This document shows positions 54,861-64,000 of a stretch of DNA of 64,000 nt, in pieces. Source of the stretch: Cladorhizidae sp. MBARI D1340-BT2 (taxonomy: Eukaryota > Porifera > Demospongiae > Poecilosclerida > Cladorhizidae); NCBI GenBank assembly GCA_028752905.1, contig JAQNBH010000012.1:28033816-28097815 (forward strand). The letters are read 5' to 3'. The translations under genes were made by a program, and so were the position numbers. The notes under the pieces were generated by a model. That model saw nothing but the letters and a program-made list of their open reading frames with translations. It was not told the DNA's origin and made no database searches. Numbering within the stretch: position 1 is the first letter of the stretch; every line of letters begins with the position of its first letter.

Positions 54861-55752
54861 AAGTGTGGGGTGTTTGGAGTATGTAATGACTGCACTAACG
54901 TTCAAGTAAACTACCTCATAAATGAAGAAGAAAACCCTGGAAAGGGTGCTGATTGTGTTATTAGTCTTGTACACCATTACTTGGAGAATTATGGTTCTGG
55001 AGTGTCTGATGTCCTCCTTCAAACAGATAATTGTGTCGGACAGAACAAAAACAATTGTAACATGCAATACCTTGTCTGGCGCACCATGACAAAACGAGAT
55101 TTAAGTGTTGAATTATCGTTCATGCTGACTGGTCATACTAAGTTTTCTCCTGATCGTTTTTTGGGCTTGTTCAAGAAACTCTACAGGCATTCTTCTGTTG
55201 ATACAATCCAAGGAATTGCTACATTGGTAAAGCAATCTTCATTGAAGGGACAAAACATTCCTCAGCTGATATGCGACTCCAATGGACATCGCCTGGTTCA
55301 CTTTTACAACTGGACATCATTCCTCAGTCAGTTTTTTAAACAAATTCCAAATGTAACATCCTTCCACAACTTCAAAGCAGCTCATGATTTTTATGGGGAG
55401 GTTCGCCTGAAAGAATATTCTGACAGTGCAGAGCAACGGCTACCAATTCTAAAACCGGGAATCAGTCTGATAAATCTTGATTCGATGCCTACTGAAAAAA
55501 CAATACCTGGCTTGGATTTGAAACGGCAGTGGTATTTGTTTGAGCAAATACGCCCTCACTGCAAGACCAATTTGTCAAAAGATTTAACTTGCCCTCGGCC
55601 AAGTGCTCCCAAGAATTCAGATCTGATTCCTCATAATTCTGATGATGAAGTTGGAGAAAATCAACCATGTTAAAAAAAGAGACGCATAGTAACATGTGGT
55701 GTTTGCAAACAACAAGGATATACAAAGCGCACATGCCCAAGTACAAGAAATT
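54861..55752 (+). pseudogene. DUF7869-type transposase-like protein, central and C-terminal part
   Basis: The 267-residue frame (54870-55673) begins FGVCNDC, then VQVNYLINEEENPGKGADCV. It contains the hallmark LLQTDNCVGQNKNNCNMQYL and LTGHTKFSPDRFLGLFKKLY. It continues to SDSAEQRLPILKPG and a stop at 55671. After that TAA the same frame encodes VTCGVCKQQGYTKRTCP, a CCHC-like knuckle, and stops at 55752. The conserved D, N, Q and D residues suggest an RNase H-like (DDE-type) fold, which is inference. The N-terminal part is missing. It belongs to another subfamily than 52174-52892 (GHTKF.PD rather than GH.FLPNDRD). Confidence 0.7.
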
Positions 55753-56270
55753 AGTTACACTTCCTGTCTATGAGGAAGTAAACAGGAAGTACGTTTTTTA
55801 ACCATAACTCTATAATTATGTACAATATGAAAATGAAACCTTTACCACATGTTTTATAATGCATCAGTGCACCATTTCTGAGTATGAACTAAAAACTTCA
55901 CATTTAGCCCAAATCGTCCCTTTTCCTGTGGACTGTCACATATTATGTTTTAACTGAAGCTTTCTCTGTTAATTATTGTCACAAGAGGCTAAGTTCTGTG
56001 GAAACAAACTGAACATTTGATGGGACAAAACTCACTTTCTTGCTGACTCAGCTCAATATTTCATGTGTAGCTCCTAAAAACTTCACAGCAAACAAAGGAG
56101 GATATCAAAAGCATGCAAGCAGGTAATTCCAAACCAACGATGCTCTCAACATCAAGGAGTCAGTCAAAGTCATTATTTATGCAAATCAGTGGCGGAACAT
56201 TTTGAAACATTTTGTCATCATTGTGAAAGAGTAACAGTTCTGGGGTAGAGGAAAACAGAATGGGTTTGTA
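55753..56270. other. no recognisable gene
   Basis: Short stretches of repeated ACAGGAAGT and CTTCCTG near 55755-55795, then AT-rich DNA without supported coding. Confidence 0.45.
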
Positions 56271-56304
56271 CCTGGTAATCCACCCCAAAATGGGTAGTAG
56301 TGAC

Positions 56305-56660
56305 CATGGCTATGGAAGGAAAACAAAATCCTATGGAAGTTGACACTGGAGCTGGTGTGTCAATTATTCTATTGTCAAATGGAAGTTATATTTTCCAGAC
56401 ACCCTAAAACTCTGAGATCCAGATTTAAAAAAATTTCACAAAAAAGAATCTATCTGTTCTGGTTCAGCGTGATGTCACTGTGGAGTATGGTAACCAAGTG
56501 TAGAAACTGACAGTAAATGAGGTCGATGGAGACCCGAGTCCATTAGGCAGGGATTGTTTCAGCCAATTATGTCTCAATCGGTCTCAAATTTTCATAATGC
56601 AGAGTTCCTCGCTGGAAGATCTGATGCAGAAATTTGCTGAATTATTTTGAGGTGAGTTAG
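56305..56660 (+). pseudogene. Gypsy-type aspartic protease remnant
   Basis: Encodes NPMEVDTGAGVSIIL (DTGA active site at about 56342). After disruption, VQRDVTVEYGNQV, then NEVDGDPSPLGRDCF and LEDLMQKFAELF follow. The DTGA, LGRD and FAELF blocks are in the order expected for Gypsy protease and the RT entry. Stops interrupt it. Confidence 0.7.
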
Positions 56661-56717
56661 GGACTTCAAAGTTTCCTTGCATCTGAAGGACTCACCTCAG
56701 CCAAAGTTTTTCCTACT

Positions 56718-56763
56718 AATGCTGACAACTACAACTATTTTTCTTAGTCTTTATCTCAGTGAT
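56718..56763 (+). repeat. scrap of the M35 3' end
   Basis: AATGCTGACAACTACAACTA...CTTTATCTCAGTGA matches the last 45 bp of the M35 gene (closest to the left-arm copies), in the middle of the Gypsy remnant. Confidence 0.55.
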
Positions 56764-57801
56764 CCTAAAATCTCGTTGAGTTTTTGGACCTGTCATATTT
56801 TTCCTGCTCTCACATCTGGAATATTTTTAACGATCTTGTTAGTGGCAGAAATGTGAAATAACTGTTAATCTATGGTGATGCTAGTAATTAAAATGTTAAG
56901 GAATTTTAGGAAACAACGAAAAGCCAATAACATTGTCACATTCAGAAGAAGTGCCATAATTATTTGGTCATTCTGCCATCTCCTATTTAGATTGTCCTGA
57001 TGCCAACAGGAAGGAAGAATAAAACAGTATCACCCACTTTGGGAAATGTTTGACGTTGAGTCAGTCTCAGATTATCCCAGTCTCGTATTACCAAAGTTTG
57101 ATGACGGTGCACTTGAGGACAAGCATTCCTACAAGTATTCACACCACATGCCGACATGTGCCAGTCTGAGTTTATCCTTGTCAATGCTTAGCTTTTGACA
57201 GCATTCTGCGAATCTGTGTTACATTTGTGCTTCTCGGTCAGTGTCTTTGGATTAATAATTATGCTCAAGGTTTGTGAATGATTTCTTTGTCAATGTGAGT
57301 TGTGAGATGTAATAATAAATAAGCCTTGGAATAAGCCACCATAAAGCAAGGGAGGGGGTGGACACAAGACCGGAAAGGGGAAGGGCAGACACAAGACCCA
57401 CACCAGGGTGTCAGAGGATATTCTGTCCTCCCCCCCCCCCCCTCGAGATAATATATCCCACCCAGACTGACAAAAAACCTAGGAGATATAGTCTCCCACC
57501 CCCAGGATCTGTTGTCCTGTGATACCGGTGTGGCAGAGTTTATAGAATAGAATTGCCCTCATGCTGAAATAGTATGGCTGAAGCTGGGAAAACAGAGTGG
57601 TGGAAGAAGGTAGTCAATGGAGAGTTACCACACTATAATTGAATATGCCTGTAGCATTATGAGTTCTGTAAATGACTATGAAAAACATAGTAAAATTATA
57701 GCACACACATCCAAATAGTTGAGCATCAGCAAGTGGCTCTATAATAATTTATGCTGAGGGGGGTGGGGGGTTGGGGAAAGCTGAACTCGGGGTTTTTTTA
57801 A

Positions 57802-58505
57802 GTGATACGAGGACATTTGGGATGGAATAAAATGATGGAGAGAATTTGTAGTCGATTTTATTCGGTTTCTATGACTTCAGACATTCATGAATACATCAGA
57901 AGTGATATTTGTCAGAGATGCAATGATGCAAAATTCGTCAAAGCCAATACTGCCTAGACCCGATTCCTGTAAAACCTGAAGTATGGCAAGAGGTACATCA
58001 CATGCACTGAAATTGTAGTGTTTAACTGACACAATGAAGTTACTATGATATTTTGAGATTGGTATTGACTTAATTGGCCCAATTCCAGTTACCCTGAATG
58101 GCTACCGATACATTATTACTCTTGTGGATTATTTTTTCTTTGAGTGGCCAGAAGAAAGCCGATGGATAACTGGCCAGAAACACTGGCCAGTTCTTTGTTT
58201 TAAGTGACATGTTATAAAAATATACAAATTATGTATGAACAAGTTCATATTGAAAGCCATTCATTTTAGATTTGTGTGTCTAAAATCATTTATTTCCTAT
58301 TAAGGATGGGAGTTTGTTTAGAAAGTGAATCCAAGTCTTTCTCAATTAATAAGGTTCATCACAAAATGACTTCTGCTTATCACACTCAGAGTAACAGTGT
58401 CGTAAAGTATTTCAATCAAAGTTTGCAAAGAGCATTACTAAAGCAAGTAAATTGTGATCAAAATGATTGGGATCAATACATTGATGGAATTTTATTTGCA
58501 TGCCG
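57802..58505 (+). pseudogene. integrase remnant (zinc finger and DDE core parts)
   Basis: 57802-57955 encodes an H2C2 finger (GHLGWNKMMERI...SDICQRCND). 58058-58150 encodes IGIDLIGPIPVTLNGYRYII and TLVDYF with the first catalytic Asp. 58276-58505 encodes HHKMTSAYHTQSNSVVKYFN followed by QSLQRALLK and ends LFACRD at the junction with U6. The second Asp region is missing or unreadable. This is a Gypsy-type or related integrase; I cannot tell which from the core alone. Confidence 0.7.
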
Positions 58506-60478
58506 TGACTTCGGAATCACGTGCTACCTGGAATTTTTCTTTGATTGTATTTTTACCGGGATTCTGGTAAATTTACCCCCTGGGGATAAAAAATGAGGTA
58601 AATAATTCTACTACTGTATATATTATTGAAATGTCTCAAGATATTTGTCAACAAGTTATTGAGCAGATCAAATCTAGCCCAGCAAAAATTTCTTTGCAAC
58701 TTGATGAACTGTGATGTTGCAAATTTGTCACAATTTCTTGTTTTTGTCCGTTACATATGTGGAAAAGAACTGAAGAATGAATTTCTCTTCTGTGAACATC
58801 TCACAAAGGCTACTAGAAAACACAAGACTTCTCTGAAAGGAACAATCTCACATGAGACATTGTTGGTTCAATCTGTACTGATGGAGCCCCAGCCATGATG
58901 AGAGTGAGATCAGGCTTCACTTGCACTTGTGAAGCAAAAGGCACCCAATGTGATAATAACACATTGTATTCTTCACAAACATGCATTGGCTGAATCTGAA
59001 AATGGTTTTTCATAAAGTTGCCGAGGCTGTTAATTTTATTCGTGCCAAGCACTGAATCACCGTTTGTTCAAAGCTTTTTGTGATGAGATGGGTTCTGAGC
59101 ATTCAACTCTTTTGCTTCATACTGAAATGAGGTGGCTTCCATGTGGACTTATTCTTAATCGTGTGTTTCAGCTCCGTACTGAGGTAGAGATTTTTCTTCA
59201 TGACCGGGATTCAAAGCTGTGTGAAAATTTTGCTGATCCCAAGTTCATTGCCTGTTTAGGGAATATTATATATACCTCTCAGATATATTTACTCATCTTA
59301 ACCAAGTCAACAAACAACTCCAGGGAACATCAGTAACCATTGTTGAAGCAAGTGAAAAGATAACAGCATTGCAGGCAAACATGGACTTATGGGCAAGAAG
59401 AGTTCATCAAAGTAACTTGGCAAATTTTCCAAACTTGGATGAGGTCATTAGTGGAAGACCAAGTGTGTTACCTGAGATAAATGAAGACATCACAGATCAT
59501 TTGAAAATCTTGAAGGAAAACTTCACTGGCTACTTTTCAAAAGACATGATTCCTACAGAGAGATGGATAATAAGACCTTTTACTACTGACCTGTCAGAAA
59601 CGAAAGATGACGACCCAGCAAAAGATGAGCTGATTGATCTTCAATCCTCTGCTAATCTTAGACATGTACAAACATTCAGCTGTAAAGAAAGTTCCACATG
59701 TACATCTCGTACTAATTATAACAATTTTCATCATATTTTTCTTTGTTACATGTAGATAGAGGCACAGAAAAACTCAAGAAAGTCATGGAAGTAAAAAAAA
59801 CAGATCAGCCAATTGCTAAAACTTGTAAAAGAACATATTTTGTCAAGTTATTTCACTGCTAACTGAAGAATTTGAAAAGGTTGGTATTGATTTTTGGATA
59901 AAACTCACAGATTCATTCCCACTTCTTACTCAGCGTGCCTTCCAAGTGTTTCTTCCTTTTGTCACTAATACTTATGTGAATCAGGGTTCTCAAATTTAGC
60001 AGCAATGAAGACAAACGCCAGGAAGCGCATGAAAATTGATGACGATATGAGAGTAGCGTTGTCATCAACAGCTCCTCGAATAAATAAACTGGTTGATTCA
60101 ATGAATCAGCAGTATTCCCACTGATAATGCTTCTGGTTTTCTGTTTGATTTATTTTTATTTTATACGAATGGACTATATAATTTCTTTCTTTATCAAAAT
60201 ATATTACTATATTTTATGCAAAACCTAGATAATAAATGTGTTTCTTACTTTTCTGTGCCTTTATGATGGCTATGCATTTTTTGTATGGGAGTAAGGGGGT
60301 GAAATACATCTGGCTGAAATACATCTGGCTGAGGGGGTAAATGATGGAGGAACGGTTGAGAATCCCTGGTTTAGAGATATCCTTCGCGTACCCCCTGGTA
60401 AAAAAATTTAATCTGTATCTCGTTCCCGTACGCGAGCGATGTCGAGTTCGCGCCTGTAGGCGCTTATGGCGATGAGTG
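58506..60478. mobile_element. piggyBac-like element of inverted unit U6, truncated, carrying a hAT
   Basis: Inverted copy of the junction element. The normal left end lies next to TTAA at 60479-60482; the right end is cut at about 58506, where Gypsy-type sequence begins. The internal hAT spans about 58566-60368, with the target repeat read as GTTTAGAG at 60369-60376. Confidence 0.7.
58620..60124 (+). pseudogene. ZBED5/FAM200-like hAT transposase, truncated, with 202-bp insertion (U6)
   Basis: Same gene as at 30064-31367, in plus orientation, ending at the TGA 60122-60124. It shares RVFQLR and the one-base deletion (CGTGCCAAGC) with the U3 copy. Unique to U6 is 202 bp of extra DNA at 59663-59864, between SANLR and EEFEKVG, without obvious inverted ends or target duplication. 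Confidence 0.8.
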
Positions 60479-60941
60479 TTAAAGAGCGAACAGAAGATCA
60501 TGTTCGGCCACCTACTTAAAGCAAATCGATGCTTAGATTTGCAGGTACTATATCTTGAGTGGTAGATAATAGTAGCAGGAATAGACCTGAATTTCTAATG
60601 CTCATTATTTCAACAAGGTCTTTGCCCACCCACAGTGACACGCACTTATACCAGCTTAGTTATAAAGTAGTCCATATACTATATTGCACAGATATTTATA
60701 GTCAAATCAGTCAAAAGATTCTTGTAGAAGTTGAGTAGTGGAAGGTTTTAGAATATATGCAATTCATTAAAATGAAACATTGATCAGATTATAATACATG
60801 TAACATCCAACAATCCTTAGCGGCATCAACCCCCCCAAACATATATATATATACAATGCTTATCACATTTCAATTTTGATTAGAATATATTATACTGGTA
60901 CACATCACAGAACAACAGCAATAGCACATAGTCTTATCAAT

Positions 60942-61388
60942 TTACTGAGATAAGAAGAAGATAAACTGTGACTTGGTGTCTGATATGTTGTACTCGTAAT
61001 AGCTTATCATGGTTTTCAGCATGACTTTATGATCAACATTAGTTTTCAAGCTGTAGGACTGAGAAAGGTCGATAGTCGTAGAGAGGGAGGATTTTGCTGG
61101 AACCAGTATGAACTCCTTTAATGTTGGAGGTGTTCGTTGGTAGAGAAGACCATCATAGTGTACTAGATTTCCATTCTGAGTAATTTCGAAAGTGTGTGCA
61201 GCCAGCTCATCGAGTGGTGTGTTTCTCGTCGAAAGGTAGTAGTCTCGATCATTGGTATTGGTGATGACGACTTTGCATGTAATGTCCTCTCCCACTTCGT
61301 ATCGAGGAGAAGTAAAAATTGTAGCCATAAATGGCTCACAGCTGACACTGCTAACAGAGATAATGGTTAGAATCACAGGAAGCCACAT
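60942..61388 (-). CDS. short secreted M35 N-terminal-domain protein (U6)
   Basis: An open 148-codon frame from MWLP (61388) to the shared ...FFLSQ end. It differs from U2 and U3 by very few residues (for example GNLVHYDG for GNPVHYDG and VPAKSS for VQAKSS). It has a signal peptide, one N-terminal domain and no catalytic residues. A TATA-like box (inverted TTTATATATA) lies at 61444-61453. Confidence 0.6.
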   Translation of the reverse strand: MWLPVILTIISVSSVSCEPFMATIFTSPRYEVGEDITCKVVITNTNDRDYYLSTRNTPLDELAAHTFEITQNGNLVHYDGLLYQRTPPTLKEFILVPAKSSLSTTIDLSQSYSLKTNVDHKVMLKTMISYYEYNISDTKSQFIFFLSQ

Positions 61389-61699
61389 TTTTCTGTGATG
61401 AATATTTGATTTTGCATCTGCCAATCCTCTCTCCCTCTCACTCTTTATATATACTAACTGGTGATGTATGCCTAATATTTCACTAAGCAGTTGTAAAGTT
61501 GATATGACCATGTATGGCAATAGCTCTGACTGACATAATACACAGTCAGCTAAGGTGTTCAGTGTTTGAGAAAACATGGTAGAAAATAAGCTCGTCACAT
61601 TATCAGATGAGCTGTCACAAATGCCACATGTGAGTAGAGTAGAGAGCACGCACATGCACATGTGTACACACGGCAAGCATTTTAATTATGAGCCATCAC

Positions 61700-61926
61700 A
61701 CATACACACACAAGTATGCACACACACACCACACATATACACACAAATTATGTACGAACACACCACACACATACAGATGCACCCAAACATGCACACGCAC
61801 ACACCACACACACATGCACACACATACACATACAGCTTCAGACACACATACATGCACACAAACTCACACACAGCATACACATGCACATGAACCACACACA
61901 CCCACCCACACACACATACACACACA
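61700..61926. repeat. CA-rich microsatellite (U6)
   Basis: Inverted equivalent of the TG tracts in U1-U3. Confidence 0.9.
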
Positions 61927-62733
61927 AGTAGAGGCTTTGCATGCAACATTGGCAATGGATAACAAACTGGATTCTGGCTGTATGCAAGAACACTAAAATG
62001 GGTACACAACAAATGACAATTCAAAAAGAAGTTCTCACTGTTATATCACACTATTCCACTTCATCTCACACTTGACAGCAAACCACAGCCATGATGGCTC
62101 ATAATTAAAGTGCTTGCAGTGCATACACATGTGCATGTGCATGCTCTCTACTCTACTCACATGTGGCACTTGTTACAGCTCATCTGATATGTGACGAGCT
62201 TATTTTCTACCATGTTTGTTGAGACACCAAACACCTCAGCTTCTTGTGTATTATGTCAGTCAGAGCTATTTTCATATCAATTTTACAACTGCTTAGTGAA
62301 ATATTAGCCAGTTAGTATAATGTCTTCATCTCGCACCTGACAGCAAACCACAGCCATGATGGGTCATAAAGACACTGAACACCTTAGCTTCTTGTGTCAG
62401 TCATAGCTATTGCCATATCAATTTTACAACTCCTTTAGTGAAATATTAGCCAGTTTTTATAACCGAACGCGATAGACGCCAATTGGCGTGCGTGCTCAGA
62501 CGCCATTTGGCGTCACGCCCTTGCGTGCTCATAATGGCGGTTGACGCCAAATGGCGTCAGCCTCGCGATCGGCTAAGGATCCATTGCTGCGATACCGCTC
62601 TATAATACTGTAAGTTCATGATAGTGCCTTTATTATATAGCACTATATAGCACTTGCTATAACATCTTGAAAACAATTGTGACTTATACATATTAAAAAT
62701 AGGATAACAAAAAGACAATGTTTCTCTTTGTAA

Positions 62734-63490
62734 GGAGGTCCTCAAGGCAGTGGATGCAGATAGGGACTTGGATGAGCCATTTGCAGATGGAAGTGTTGAG
62801 GAATTTGAAGGCCTGCAAGAAGGTAAGGAAATTTTAGTGAACAAATGTTGATAAAATATATTTAGGGAAGATGCTCATTCCTTCGCGATACCTGCCGCAT
62901 TACACACGACACCTTTACCCAACCCATCGACCCAAGTACATTTGAATGCTGCTTTTACCACACCCATCTCGGTAAAAGACTCTGTGGTTGCTTCCACATC
63001 CGACTCTGCAAACACTACAACATGCACTTCCAGATACTTCAGTATCGACCACACTCCAGCCTCAAACCACATCAGTATTGACCACACCCCAGCCTCAAAC
63101 CACATCAGTATATTGACCACACTGACTTCCATACTCCAGCCTCAACCTACAACAGAATTGACCACACCCATGCCTCAACCAACATCAGTATCAACCACAC
63201 CTACTTACACACCCCAGCCCCAACTCAGACTCAACAACAAATCCAACCATCACCCTCTTTCATTGCTTCCACTGCCACCTCCTCAGCCTTGCCATCCACT
63301 GTCTCTTCCACACAGACATTGCCTCCAGTTTGGTCACCAAACCTACAATTTATCCATTCACATATTCCGTAGCCATGGAAAAGATGACCACAACAGTCAT
63401 AACTCTTGTAATGGGAGTGGAAGAGCTTAGCGCTATAGCACAAAATAGTGGTTTTGTTTCTGACGAGGAAGTGATAAGACAAGAAGACTT
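62734..63490 (+). pseudogene. coding relic of U6 (same as 8330-9090)
   Basis: Acidic exon (VLKAVDADRDLDEPFADGS..., Val replacing Leu) with donor GTAAGG at about 62822. The Thr/Pro/Ser-rich frame (62942-63430) and the EKMTTTVITL block follow. Confidence 0.35.
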
Positions 63491-64000
63491 ATTAGGTTTG
63501 TGAATGGGATATAACTGTAGTATTAGCCTGTTAGTTTTCTAAACGCAATGGCTATTTTTGCATACGCTGGTAATGCCTTGGCTAGCTAGCTTCAGTATAT
63601 CCTGGGACTTAACTTTATTTGATAGATGCTGCTTTTGGAGAACTAATCTCTCTTTTGCCTCTTTTGCCTGCTTTTCCTTTTCCCTCCATATATGAAAACT
63701 TAATTATATATTATGTAAAAATATAAATGTTGTGTTGTGGACATTATTATACATGCTTCCTTGTCTCCAATACCTTAGCTGCTTATAGCCCCAAAAAACA
63801 ATGATTGCTGACTGTTAGCAATCTGCATTATAAGCTATGTTGATAATCATAGTTTGTGGTCAGTGTGGGTTCACAAAAATGTTATCACTGTATCATTATA
63901 TGGTTGCTTGATAGGGACTTAAAGTAAATTTCTGACTAGTATTAATCATTAACTGTAGCTGCTTCGATTTTGTATTTTTATCATTCCCAACATGGAGAGG

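Larger units (their letters stand above)
56271..58505 (+). mobile_element. decayed Gypsy-type (or Ginger-related) element
   Basis: It holds an aspartic protease remnant, a long degraded centre and an integrase remnant, all on the plus strand. RT is not recognisable. It is cut at 58505/58506 by the inverted unit U6. A 198-bp minus-strand ORF (56987-57184) and low-complexity DNA (C run at about 57439-57452, GGGG-rich near 57350) lie between the domains. Confidence 0.65.
60479..64000. repeat. array unit U6, inverted compact unit (continues past the window)
   Basis: Inverted and nearly identical to U1-U3. It contains the short M35 gene (minus), the CA tract, the palindromes (about 62480-62560), the coding relic (about 62734-63490, plus) and non-coding DNA to the window end. 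The window end corresponds to about position 7804 in U1. Confidence 0.85.

Noticed and set aside
56987..57184. 65-residue minus-strand ORF in the Gypsy remnant
   Set aside because: The PKVGDTVLF segment is suggestive of an integrase tail, but it is too short and on the opposite strand to the other domains.
1..64000. Bacterial-type systems, CRISPR arrays, tRNA or rRNA genes
   Set aside because: No regularly spaced repeats, no cloverleaf with conserved T-loop outside the tRNA-like primer site, and no rRNA-like stretch was seen.

Overview
The window is eukaryotic and AT-rich. It looks like a marine invertebrate, and a demosponge is my best guess. That guess is inference only: it rests on the transposon mix (BED- and TTF-type hAT, piggyBac-like, BEL/Pao, a LINE ending in Cys-rich motifs, DUF7869-type and Ginger/KRBA2-like genes) and on the absence of bacterial features. 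I found no rRNA, tRNA or CRISPR array.

Layout. Positions 1-7235 are a patchwork of decayed pieces: a C48-like protease fragment, integrase fragments, the 3' part of a LINE, a hAT transposase fragment and two damaged copies of an M35 (aspzincin) metallopeptidase gene. From about 7.6 to 54.9 kb runs a tandem array of one ancestral unit built around M35 genes. Units U1 (7628-11324), U2 (13494-17192) and U3 (19360-29705) are compact, about 3.7 kb, and nearly identical. U4 (31875-38895) and U5 (41830-53479) are long, about 7 kb once later insertions are removed, and more diverged. U5' (53480-54860) is a partial unit. U6 (60479-64000, running off the window) is an inverted compact unit. Successive units meet at a TTAA. 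At four junctions this TTAA carries a piggyBac-like element that itself contains a BED-type (ZBED5-like) hAT. The U5/U5' junction keeps the uninterrupted TTAA, so it serves as an internal empty site.

The long units are imperfect palindromes. Two M35 genes point away from a shared centre that holds TG/CA microsatellites. The left-arm gene is dead in both. The right-arm gene is intact in U4 (37374-38447, 357 residues, HELSH motif). In U5 it is split by a nested pair of hAT elements with an exact 8-bp target duplication. The compact units have lost the left-arm gene. Their right-arm gene carries one shared 627-bp in-frame deletion that removes the catalytic domain and leaves a short ORF for a signal peptide plus N-terminal domain.

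Later insertions date the array. A 6.6-kb BEL/Pao retrotransposon with nearly identical LTRs sits only in U3. A 1.19-kb terminal-inverted-repeat element carrying a piece of a DUF7869-type gene sits just downstream of the split M35 gene in U5. A second DUF7869-type fragment ends the array at about 54.9 kb. A decayed Gypsy-type element (about 56.3-58.5 kb) is cut by the inverted unit U6. The only full-length, apparently functional cellular-type gene I can support is the M35 peptidase at 37374-38447.
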